From Nocardia sienata NBRC 100364 (GTDB lineage: Bacteria; Actinomycetota; Actinomycetes; Mycobacteriales; Mycobacteriaceae), in contig NZ_BDBX01000001.1 of assembly GCF_001613205.1 (NCBI RefSeq), positions 55,284 to 119,283 of the forward strand: a DNA stretch of 64,000 bases. The letters run 5' to 3'. Position 1 is the first letter of the stretch. Every line of letters starts with the position of its first letter. The notes under the pieces are model-generated. The model was not told the DNA's origin. It worked only from the letters and a program-made list of their open reading frames with translations, and did no database searches. Of the stretch, positions 43,330 through 52,700 are shown piece after piece. The translations under genes and the position numbers were made by a program.

Positions 43330-44660
43330 ATGACGATTATCAAGTGGACTGGGCTCGAGGTGGCCGCGCTGCGTACGGCGTTGCGGGATACACAGGTTCA
43401 GTTCGCCGACCGGATCGGTTGTTCGATCGAGGCGGTCGGCAAATGGGAACGCAGGGGAGCCGACATCACGCTGGGTGCAAAGTACTCCGAGTGCATGGAC
43501 ACCACCCGCCGCAGGCTCGATGATGAGCAGCGGGAACGATTCGATGTCGCTCTACGCGAACGGGACTCGACTCCCGAAACCGCCGGGGCGGAGATATCCT
43601 CGCTGAGTACTGCCGAGTTTTTGTTCGACCCGCAGAAAGCCGATAACGTGAGGCGACGTGATTTCGGGGCCGCCATTCTAGGATTGCCGGCCCTCGCTGT
43701 CGGCGTCGCGAAGTCGGACACGATTACGACGCCAATCGAAATGTCAGACGTGGTGAGTGGTACCCGTGTGGCCCCCGAACTCGTGGACTACTTCCGCTCC
43801 CAACTCTCCGGTCACTACACCGCAGACATGTACCTGGGGCCTCTGTACCTCATTCCCACCGTGAAGGCTCAAACGGAATTGATCGCGCGGCTCGCTGTAC
43901 GGGTGACCCGCCGGTGAGGCGGAGGCTGCTTGAGATCGGCACCGCGTATGCGGCTCTACTCGGCTGGCTGTATCAGGATGCAGGGAACCGTGCGGCCTCG
44001 GCAAAATGGCGGGATGCCACGTTGTCCCTCGCACACCGCTGCGGCAATCCCCAGCTCATCTCCTATGCGCTTTCGAATATGGCAATGCTCGCGCTGGACG
44101 ACAACGACGGCCGTACTGTCGTCGACTACGCGCGTGCAGCGCTAGCGGTCGGGACGAAGCTTTCCCCAAAGGTCCGCGTGATGGCGCTTCAGTACGAGGC
44201 ACAGGGACACGCAATGCTCGGTGATCGGTCCACAGCGGACCGCCAGCTCGATGAGGCTACTCCTCTCATCGAGCGAATTGATGACGCGCATCCGTGGGGA
44301 AACTCCTGCCGCCGTACCCCGCGCTATGTGGAAGTACAGCGTGCGACCTGTTATGGGCGCACGGGCAGTACGCAGGACGCAATCGATGCAGCCGCCCTGT
44401 GGGACGAGATAATAGACTCCATGCCGGAGTCAGCGCGCCGCGACAATGCGGTGTTCCGGGCACGGCAGTCGACTGTGCTCTCCAGGGTCCCGGATCCGGA
44501 CCGGGCCGTATGGGCAGCTTCGGAAGCGGTTAAGGCGGTGCGAGTTACAGGGTCCGCAAGACTGCGCATCGAACTGCAGGGGATCACCTCCTATGCCCGG
44601 GCGTGGGTGGACACCTCAGCGGGGCGTGAGCTTCGCGAACTCATAGAGTCCTTCGCATGA
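43330..44660 (+). pseudogene. HTH-TPR regulator, frameshifted
   Basis: ATG 43330 after GGAGGGGAG. The first frame to 43917 holds an Xre-like helix-turn-helix (VAALRTALRDTQVQFADRIG, EAVGKWERRG) and a linker. The second frame (43914-44660) holds TPR-like repeats (LLGWLYQDAGN, WRDATLSLAHRCGN, LISYALSNMAMLALDDND). In the second frame, upstream codons read DPPVRRRLLEIG, so the two halves were one protein and a one-base indel lies near 43895-43908. A GTGA overlap at 43914-43917 could by chance allow re-initiation. Such regulators control development or secondary metabolism in actinomycetes. Confidence 0.65.
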
Positions 44661-44992
44661 CCGAACTCGCCGAACCGCTGGACGACAGCGAAATTTCCCG
44701 CCGCCTCAAATCCCTGCCCGGCTGGAAGCGCGACGGCGACGAGATCACACGCACTTTCGCGCATACCTACCACGAGTGCGTGCACCTCGCGATGTATGTC
44801 GCGGCGAAGGCGCGGGAGGTGAGCCACCATCCCGACATGCTGATCACATGGCAGCGCATCGAGTTCCGGATCACGACCCACGATGTTGGGCGGAAGTTGA
44901 CCGAGTTGGACTTCGACCTTGCGCAAGATATAGACCAGATCGCAGAGGCTTCCGGCGCAACTCCGGCCGATGGGGAGTCGTCACGCCCTTGA
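44657..44992 (+). CDS. Pterin-4a-carbinolamine dehydratase
   Basis: 111 residues, ATG overlapping the preceding stop (ATGA). Shows the family signature: LPGWKRDGDEITRTF, then SHHPDMLITWQRIEFRITTHDVG with the catalytic His pair, and LTELDFDLAQDID. It dehydrates 4a-hydroxytetrahydropterins formed by aromatic amino acid hydroxylases. No hydroxylase gene is nearby, so its role here is unclear; it may be a passenger. Coupling to a transcription regulator recalls the DCoH cofactor role, but that is speculation. Confidence 0.85.
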   Translation: MTELAEPLDDSEISRRLKSLPGWKRDGDEITRTFAHTYHECVHLAMYVAAKAREVSHHPDMLITWQRIEFRITTHDVGRKLTELDFDLAQDIDQIAEASGATPADGESSRP

Positions 44993-45078
44993 GCGTCAAG
45001 GTCTTTCGCATCGCTGCCGAATGGCAATTTAGCGTATACCAAGTTGTACCTGGGCAACGTTGCAGACGGGTGTGGATC

Positions 45079-45330
45079 CTACTCGACGAGCGAGCGCAGC
45101 CCAGCGACTGCCGCGAAGAAGGCCCCGCTGAAGGCGCCGATGCCGATTACAACTCCAACAACGGTTGCGCCGGTGCCGTGCGCGCCGGAGGCTAGCCCTG
45201 CATAGGCGACGAAGCCCGCGCCGATACCGACGCACGCGCCAACAACCAGGCCGAACGCTAGAATAGCGAAGGCGCGCAACGTAATTAGGGGCGGCCTATC
45301 GCCTCCAGACCTGTTCGGCGCATGCACCAT
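45079..45330 (-). CDS. Small membrane protein
   Basis: 83 residues. GTG/ATG start near 45330, then two hydrophobic helices (LRAFAILAFGLVVGACVGIG and VVGVVIGIGAFSGAFFAAVA) separated by a short Gly/Ala/His loop. Both are Gly-rich, which suggests close packing. I do not recognise it. It is divergent from the AIPR gene. Confidence 0.5.
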   Translation of the reverse strand: MVHAPNRSGGDRPPLITLRAFAILAFGLVVGACVGIGAGFVAYAGLASGAHGTGATVVGVVIGIGAFSGAFFAAVAGLRSLVE

Positions 45331-45523
45331 CCCTGTAACCCCTCGCTCTCGTCCACGATCCGCGGGACCACTCGGGGCCTGGTGCCGATTCCACTACCCG
45401 GCAGCGCGCTGACCTTGTCCCGCGACGAGCGTGCCCTACGGTTAGGCTGAAGTCAAGTTCCTCATCTAGTATCGTCAATCTGGCCATTTTTGGTGGAAAC
45501 CGCAAAACTCGGAGGAAAATTGT

Positions 45524-47590
45524 ATGTCCCCTGCTAGACCTGCGGTGGGCCTTGTGGGGCTTGGAGTTGGCGACAAGATTCGCTCCCTGAGACGTGAACG
45601 CAAGCTGACGCTTGAGGCGTTGTCAGCTCGGCTGGCCGATCTCGGCCGCCCGTTGGATCTATCAGCGTTGGCTCGGATGGAGAAGGGGCAGAGACGGATC
45701 TACGTTGATGACTTGGTGGCTCTGGCTTCTGCGCTGGATATCGCTCCGAGCCAGCTGCTACCGACGGAACCTCCCGCGCAAGTGGATGCAGGATCCAACG
45801 AACGCAATCCGCAGCCCAAAAGCGCGACCGCGACTCGACGGCGGATCGACTTTCTTGAGCCGACGGGTCCTGCCATGCCCGTGGACGCGCGTAGAGCAAT
45901 CGACATGGTCAAGGGCTATCTTGACGCGGAATACAGCTCTCTACGCATAGAACTCGGGCGGCAATCCTTACCCAATTCCTACATGGACCCAATCTTCTAT
46001 GCGAATGCGCTCACGGCATTTGCCGTCCGCTCGCTCACTCATTGCAGCGGCGAAGATGCAGCCAGGTCCATAACGGACGGCCCGGGCAACAACGGCTTAG
46101 ATGCAATCTATTTCGACCAAAATCGGCACGAACTGATTCTCATTCAGACTAAGTGGGGTTCCAACGGAAGTGCGCGCCCGGATCGATCCGACATACTGCG
46201 GGCAATCACAGGTCTGGAGGCCCTGCTGTCCTTGCAGTTTGATGGTTTCAATGACGCTGTACGTGCGAAGGAAAACCTCGTCATGGCTGCGCTTGGGGAT
46301 CCTCAAATTCATATCCGCCTTGTTCTGTGCTTCCCTGGCTCATTGACGAGTATATCCGAGCTCATCGATGACGGTGTTAGTAGTTTGGTGGCCCGCATGA
46401 ACAAATTTATGCCGCTGGTTTCGATCCAAACTTTCGAACTCAGTCGGATGCTTCACGAAATCGAGGAAAGTGGCCCGAATAATGGCGTCACGCTGAGGCT
46501 AACACTCGATCAGTCAATGCGGGTACCAGGAAAATTCGATTCGTATATAGGTATGGCGAAAGCATCCCAGATCGCCGAATGGTACAGAACTGCAGGGGAC
46601 GACATGTTCGTCCGAAACATGCGTACCTACCTGGGGGACACAAGCGTTAATTCCGAGATTGCTGAAAGCCTTCACACAGCCCCCGAACACTTTTCGTTTC
46701 TCAACAACGGAATAACGATACTCGCAGAAAGCGTAGCTGTTCGAAGGCCTGATAACACGGAGACATCCATCCCAACCAGGCAAGCTCTGGAGGTCCACGC
46801 TTCGAACGTCTCGGTCGTCAACGGTGCTCAAACCATTGTCAGCATCTACAACGCGCAATTGAATCAGCAGGAGGTTGGCGCGGTCAGTGTGCTCGTGCGC
46901 ATAATTGTAATGCCGCCGAAGGGGTCAGGCGCATACGAGATAACCAAGGCCGTTAATACGACAAATCCGGTGCAACCTCCCGATATGGCGGCCCTGGATC
47001 CAGCTCAGTTGATGCTTCGGACCGAGATCGCCAGAATGTTTGGCAAGGAATACTCAACCAAGCGCGGCGGTCCGATCTTGCCGGCACGAGACGGGTGCAC
47101 GGTATCGGAGGCGATAATTGCCCTTGCCTGTACACACGAAGACCCTGGATTAACTGCTCATGCTATGCGAAATGCTGCAGCATTGTGGACCGAACACTAC
47201 GAAGATCTTTTCGGCGGCCCGCCCCCCGCTCACCACGTCTGGCGGTCCGTCCTCCTCCGTCGAGAGGTTGTCAACGATCTGCGCACTCTCGCTGTCGAAA
47301 GCACCGGTCGATACGCTGCTTTCGTTGAGTTCGGTGTAAACCTCGTGACACATATAGTATTTGCCTTGTCTTCTTTTGCTGTTCCTAATTCCAAACAACT
47401 TGGGCCTTGGGAGGAATGGCTGGATGCGCGTGGTGACCTTGTTCGCATAGTAGTCGATACATTGGCAGCCGCGGTAAATGACCTATTTGGTCCGGCATCA
47501 ATGGTGTCCACCACGTTCGGCAACCCCGAGCGGTGTCGAAGGCTGATCGATTCTATATCGATGCCTTCACTCCTCCGGTGTATTGAGTAG
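45524..47590 (+). CDS. HTH-AIPR fusion protein (abortive infection / phage resistance)
   Basis: 688 residues, ATG 45524 after GGAGGAAA. Residues 14-75 are an Xre-type helix-turn-helix (KIRSLRRERKLTLEALSARL, LDLSALARMEKGQRRI). The rest is an AIPR domain: FLNNGITILAESV near 389 and VVNGAQTIVSIYN near 430, then VRIIVMPPKG and ITKAVNTTNPVQ. AIPR proteins occur in abortive infection and several multi-gene defense systems; their biochemistry is unclear. The HTH may give self-regulation. From here to about 49.7 kb the DNA is visibly richer in A/T than its neighbours, which suggests recent transfer. Confidence 0.85.
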   Translation: MSPARPAVGLVGLGVGDKIRSLRRERKLTLEALSARLADLGRPLDLSALARMEKGQRRIYVDDLVALASALDIAPSQLLPTEPPAQVDAGSNERNPQPKSATATRRRIDFLEPTGPAMPVDARRAIDMVKGYLDAEYSSLRIELGRQSLPNSYMDPIFYANALTAFAVRSLTHCSGEDAARSITDGPGNNGLDAIYFDQNRHELILIQTKWGSNGSARPDRSDILRAITGLEALLSLQFDGFNDAVRAKENLVMAALGDPQIHIRLVLCFPGSLTSISELIDDGVSSLVARMNKFMPLVSIQTFELSRMLHEIEESGPNNGVTLRLTLDQSMRVPGKFDSYIGMAKASQIAEWYRTAGDDMFVRNMRTYLGDTSVNSEIAESLHTAPEHFSFLNNGITILAESVAVRRPDNTETSIPTRQALEVHASNVSVVNGAQTIVSIYNAQLNQQEVGAVSVLVRIIVMPPKGSGAYEITKAVNTTNPVQPPDMAALDPAQLMLRTEIARMFGKEYSTKRGGPILPARDGCTVSEAIIALACTHEDPGLTAHAMRNAAALWTEHYEDLFGGPPPAHHVWRSVLLRREVVNDLRTLAVESTGRYAAFVEFGVNLVTHIVFALSSFAVPNSKQLGPWEEWLDARGDLVRIVVDTLAAAVNDLFGPASMVSTTFGNPERCRRLIDSISMPSLLRCIE

Positions 47591-47607
47591 CAAAACGGTG
47601 GGAATTT

Positions 47608-48555
47608 TCAGGCGGTCGATATTTCTGGAGCGTTGGTAACACCGAACGGGATATGTACGCACGGTGTTACGGAGCTTGCCGGAAGTAGATGTTTAACCTG
47701 ATCGTCAAAGAATATGTGTGGTTTGAGAATTTCCAGTATACCCTTCTTGGAAATTCCGCCCAAGAAGAATGCATCGTTCACGGTTACGCCCCAGCTCTTA
47801 AGGCTGCGTACAGCGCGCTCGTGGGCAGGGGCGTTTCGTGCCGTAACGATTGCGACATGAATTCGGTTGCGATAACCAGGGTCGGCCAGTCGGTATTTCT
47901 CTTCAATTTTCTGGATTCGGTTCACTCCCGCAAGGAAATCACGCAAGGGTCCCGGGGCCAGTGGAACGTTGGCATTCAGTACCTCGTTGCTTTGAAAGTC
48001 ATTTAAGCCGCGCTCCTGCATTACAATCTCTGACTCGTCAGAGGCAAGTACGCCGTCAAAGTCGAACGCTATTCGCAGGTCGGGGCTAGAGTCCTCACCT
48101 TCGATGGCCTCTCCCAATACGAGGCCGGCCGGGTAGCCCGCGGTTACGGCTTGTCGAACATCGTGTTCGTTTCCCGAGAGGAATAACGACATGTTGAATG
48201 CGGGCATGAATTTATATGGAGAGCGCCCTTGGCGAAAGACCGCTCGAGTGATGGGAAGTTCATGGTGCTGGATTGACCGCATAACCCGGAGTCCAGTATC
48301 GGGATCGTTTCTTGAAAGTACTATCACATCCACGAGCTGGGAATCGCTATCAGGTGCCAGATCGTTCAGAGATAGGAGTCTTTTTATGAATTCGAAGGAT
48401 ACTCCTGGGCGAAGTGGGTCGTTCAGATGGCTCTCTTGAAAGGCCCTATAAGCTTCCTCTCCCTCCTCGCGGAAGACGGCATCTGATTCTGCAAGATCGA
48501 ACAGCGCGCTCGAGGCTATTCCAATCACTAACTGATTCTTCAGGTTCTCTGACAT
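47608..48555 (-). CDS. 5'-nucleotidase (cytosolic NT5C1-like)
   Basis: 315 residues from ATG 48555, with GGGAGG upstream. Matches the bacterial 5'-nucleotidase family related to cytosolic 5'-nucleotidase I: LVIGIASSALFDLAESDAVF, VIVLSRNDPDTGLRVMRSI, RGLND and near 163-175 the HAD-like DFDGVLASDESE. It should dephosphorylate nucleoside monophosphates. Its start lies 31 bases after the stop of the DUF4365 nuclease gene on the same strand, so they form an operon. Nucleotide removal is a known anti-phage strategy; a role in defense is inferred from this context. It converges on the AIPR gene with a 17-base gap. Confidence 0.8.
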   Translation of the reverse strand: MSENLKNQLVIGIASSALFDLAESDAVFREEGEEAYRAFQESHLNDPLRPGVSFEFIKRLLSLNDLAPDSDSQLVDVIVLSRNDPDTGLRVMRSIQHHELPITRAVFRQGRSPYKFMPAFNMSLFLSGNEHDVRQAVTAGYPAGLVLGEAIEGEDSSPDLRIAFDFDGVLASDESEIVMQERGLNDFQSNEVLNANVPLAPGPLRDFLAGVNRIQKIEEKYRLADPGYRNRIHVAIVTARNAPAHERAVRSLKSWGVTVNDAFFLGGISKKGILEILKPHIFFDDQVKHLLPASSVTPCVHIPFGVTNAPEISTA

Positions 48556-48586
48556 AGTAGATTGACCTCCCAATCTATATCTTATG

Positions 48587-49582
48587 CTACGAGGTGATTG
48601 CGCCGTCAAGTATGTATCTTTCAACCAGATCTAATCTGTTCTGGCGAATCGCAAGTTCATCCACTCCAGTTCGGTTTATGAGCATGTCTACAAAGCGCTC
48701 TTGTATCGCAGGGTAGCGTTTGGGATCTCCATTAGTTTCTGGCAACATTGCGTCAATGGTGGCGATCCTATCCCGGACCATCCGCCCCTTTTGTGATAGT
48801 GGAGCGATAAAGGTCCCGACCATTCCTAGTTCTCGCGAAGACTGTAGCCAGGATCCGTAGTCTATTCGAGCTAGGTCGTTAGCTATCAAAAAGTGAACGT
48901 ACTCGTCGATGAAATCGAACTCTGTTTGTTCGATATTGAATGTCGGACGCTTGTGCTTCGCCGCGTTGAAACCGAGCACCTCTGATACGATCCCCATCGA
49001 GAAGAAGAGTGAGTGTGCTATGTCGGTCATTCCTTGTGCAAAAAGAGTGATAAATGAAAGGCTTTGAGCAGAAGCTGCGGAGTTCGCCATTTTGCGTAGT
49101 ACAGCATCGACTTGGAACTCTCCTTCTGGAAGGGGCCCGTCGGATTTGAGGGCATCCAGTACGCCGAGTATGTCGAACCGCTGGCGACGTGGTACCGCGA
49201 TAGGTGCATCTTGTCCCCTGGTTCGTAGGCTAGCTCGTGCGTCTACCCAAATAGTCTCCGATGTAGCCGGGTTATGCAGTACCAGTACAACGGGGAGCGG
49301 ATAGCGTGCCCAATACTCTGCGTGCGACCTTCTTGCGGTGTATGATAAAAATTCTTTATTGGATCCGCGAAACCATGACGCGCCACTCTTTACCTGAACC
49401 GCGATGATTCGGCCCGGGGCGTAGCCGTCGGGGGTCACGTACTCTATGTGTCCGTCAATTCCTATATCTTTCTGTAGCAGCTCACGCCAGATGCAACGCG
49501 CTCCGTTTACCGTCTCTGCGACTCTATTAATTCCTGCGCGTTCAGCGAAGTCGGTGTCGCCGACTTTCGGGAGGCTGTTCAC
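48587..49582 (-). CDS. DUF4365 nuclease-like protein
   Basis: 331 residues from GTG 49582 (AAGGA six bases upstream). The N-terminal 150 residues are DUF4365, a PD-(D/E)XK-type fold with GIDGHIE (Asp43) and IIAVQVKSG (Gln63, Lys65), then LPVVLVLHNPATSETIWVD. The C-terminal half is helical and unfamiliar (LSFITLFAQGMTDIAHSLF). It probably cuts nucleic acid after activation. It heads the operon with the 5'-nucleotidase. Base composition is AT-richer than the rest of the window. Confidence 0.8.
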   Translation of the reverse strand: MNSLPKVGDTDFAERAGINRVAETVNGARCIWRELLQKDIGIDGHIEYVTPDGYAPGRIIAVQVKSGASWFRGSNKEFLSYTARRSHAEYWARYPLPVVLVLHNPATSETIWVDARASLRTRGQDAPIAVPRRQRFDILGVLDALKSDGPLPEGEFQVDAVLRKMANSAASAQSLSFITLFAQGMTDIAHSLFFSMGIVSEVLGFNAAKHKRPTFNIEQTEFDFIDEYVHFLIANDLARIDYGSWLQSSRELGMVGTFIAPLSQKGRMVRDRIATIDAMLPETNGDPKRYPAIQERFVDMLINRTGVDELAIRQNRLDLVERYILDGAITS

Positions 49583-49744
49583 GTTGAATCCTTCTCTGAG
49601 GGTGATATTCTTCAGTTCGCTGATAATGCGTCGGGCCTGTAAGCTTTAGTCGGCGTCGAAAGACGCTACTCTATATACTTAAATTCCGTACGATATTTCG
49701 ACTGTAAACGATTGAATTCGGAACTATCACGCTAGCAGTTCGCA
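49583..49744. other. AT-rich junction between two defense loci
   Basis: The gap holds the promoter of the DUF4365 operon and the end of the methylase gene. It is the most AT-rich stretch seen in the region (many ta/at steps near 49660-49740), and a likely boundary of the transferred 45.0-49.7 kb insert. Confidence 0.4.
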
Positions 49745-52700
49745 TCAGATAGATCCGCTAGAACAATTTCTTGTGTCATCGAAGGGGTGTAGAAAGCTAG
49801 CTAGCTGTGAGAAATGGGAGTGGGCTAGTTGCATGTCGTATTCGCGGTCGACGCCTCGGATGGGTTCCTCGTAGGTGATGCCGTCGACGGTTAGGTCGGA
49901 GGTGAGGAGGCCGCCCTTCTTGCGGTATTCGGAGGCGAGTTTGGTGGGGAGTTGGCGGCCGTTGGCGTCGTAGAGGGCTTCGCGTTCGTACCTCTGGAGG
50001 ACTGGGAACTGGGTTCGGTAGATCGTCAGGAGTTCGTCGGCGGTGATGCCGAGGATGACGGCGACGATTGCGTCGATTTCGATGAGAGCTTGGCGTCGGG
50101 AAGCGGCTGTGCGGAGTGGTGTTTGCGCTGTCCAAAGGGGTTGAACCTCGCCCAACTGAAGTCCCTGAGCATCAGGCGTATTCTGGTCCGGGGCCCAGGA
50201 GTCATGCTGCCAGTCTCGATCGTAGAGTTCAGCCCACAACGGAACATATTCGCGCACGAGGCAATTTAGTCTGAGTGCTCGAAGTATGAGATTCGGCTCC
50301 AGTTGGTGACCTCGTATGTGTGGAATCTTGCCGAGGGTCGAAACCTTGATATGCCCAACGCCCATCACTTTGATCAAGAAATCTGCTATGAGTCCGCTTG
50401 TGGTCCCTGCCATTACAGCCAAATCTGCCAGATCGTCGACAGTGAGCGAAAGGATTCCACCGACATGTGCGGGGCCAGGCGGCAGTATCGCCGTGTGTAG
50501 GGTTCGGACAGTCGCCGAATCGCACATTTCTCGCCAGGCCAACCGGTAGAAGCCGGTACTCGGTTCGTCATTCCAGCTGGGGTATGCCGCGAGGTACTCG
50601 GTGGATGGCCGTGCCACTTGGTAGCTCGTGCGAGGAATGAAGTCCTCGGGGAGGGTTTCCAGGACGATCGGCGAATAGTCCGCATTGCTGCGCATGCTGG
50701 GGTTTCCCTGCTGGTAGAGCGGCGTAGCGACAGTGAGGTGCGGGCCCTGCAGGATCACATCGGACCAGCGGTCGGGGACTGCGGAGCGGGATTCGAAATA
50801 GCCGAGCTTGCGGTCTGCCGATTCGTGCCAGCCGGCTGTCCATTGGAAGTCGAGGTCGGACAACCGGGGTGCGGCGGCGATTTTCTCCAGGACTTTGGCA
50901 CTTGCGTGGTTCACCGGATAGAGCATCCGGGCTTCGTCGGCTGGGGTTGCAGGTGCGTCCACTAGGTCTGACCAGCGGCGCAGAACGGCTTCATCCACTT
51001 CGAGGATTCGTTCCTTGTGGGGCCGAAGATCCCAACCGTCGTTTTGGCGGATTCCAGGAGGGTTTCCGCTTCCATCGTGGACGAGTGATCGTTCAACCAC
51101 GTCTGGCTGGAAGATCGAACCAGCGTGTAGGAACTCAATCCTGCCGCTCAGGTGTCCGTATACGTGAACGCCGAACACCACCTTGTGGCTGATTTCGGGG
51201 AAAACGTAGGCGTTGTTCTTGAAGCCCCAATGCCGCCGGATGCGGTGATAGCACTCTCGACGGAGACCCTTCGCACGCACTTCGGTGAAGTGGCTCTCCG
51301 GATGGATCAGCGAGATGATGCCGTCCGGGGACATGGAGCGCCAAGTGCGTTCCATGAAACACCGATACATGTCCGGCTGGAGCCCGCCAAGTATGGGCCG
51401 GTCGATTTCCGAACCGAGATGTTCGTTTTGCCCCGACTGGTTCGTGCGCTCGTCCAGGAATATCGCACGCTGAGCAGGTGCAGCGAGTACTTCGGCTAGT
51501 TTCTCCCGCTTCACGGTCTCTGGCGGCTTGTTTGACAACTGCCACCACGGATCGAAGTCTGCAAGAACGGCTGCCTCGTCCCAGTCCGGCCGGACCCACG
51601 GCGGATTACCCACCTGTAGATCGAACCCGCCCCGTGCAAACACAGCTGCGAAGTCCAGCTCCCAGTGATGAAACCCTTGAGCCTGAGCGATACCCGCAGC
51701 CACGCCCAGCCACGGAAACTCCTGGACTGCCGCGTCGGTCGGTTTCGCTTGTGCGAAGGCCCGGTCGGTGTCCTCCGCAGAATCCAATTCGTACCAGCTC
51801 AAGTCTCCTGCGATGCTGGTCTGCCCGTACTTCTCGAATTTTCCAGCTCTCGGTGCGATGCCGAGCACCGCTTCGAGCCCGCCGACCCACTGATCCCAGT
51901 CCGGTGCGGTGACATCAGTGGTTACAGGCCAGGACCAGAGCGCGCACCAGGCGTCCATCACCCGGCGCAGTCGACGGTAGGCTCCGTTCTCGTCGTACAG
52001 GATCGCTTCGATCTGTTCCCGTCTTACTCCGGGGCCGGGTTCGACGGGTACTCCCCCCCACAGGTGCAGGTCGCGGCGGATGGATTCCTCGGCGATGGTG
52101 AGCCGCCGAAGTGTCAGCTCCCACAGTGTCTCAACACGCTGTGACAGGGCCATCAGCCGACGAGCGATCTCCTTCGAAGGCGTTTTGCGGATATCGTTGC
52201 GCCATAGCCGGAGTTCTTCGCGTCTTTCCGGTGCGTAGGTTTTGGCTTCGACGGTGTCCACCACGGCGCCCCAGCCGTCGGCGGGGAGTAGGAAGTGGTG
52301 GATGCCGGCGCCGATCTCCTGGCCTAGCGGAATATCCGTGGGCACTGTCTTCAGCCATGCTTTTTTCGCGAGATGGGTCGGCTGGTATACAGCCCGCCGG
52401 CCGCCGATGAGGGAGTTGCCGCGTCGCAGGTGGAGGCCGAACCAGGGGGCTTGGAGGCCGGCGACCATGGTGTCGAGCCAGAGGGAGATTTCGGCGAGTT
52501 CGACGGCGGTGGCGTTGAGGTCGACCCCGTACACCTGGTGCAGGGCGATATGCGCCTTCACCTTTTGCAGCTCCACCGGGTACCGGTCGGGTTCGATTCG
52601 TTTGTCGAGGTCGTGCTGCTTGCGGGTCAAATATTCGGCGGCGAGCTGTCGGACGGCTTCGATGGCGAACGCCCCTGACCCGAGGGCGGGCTCACAGATG

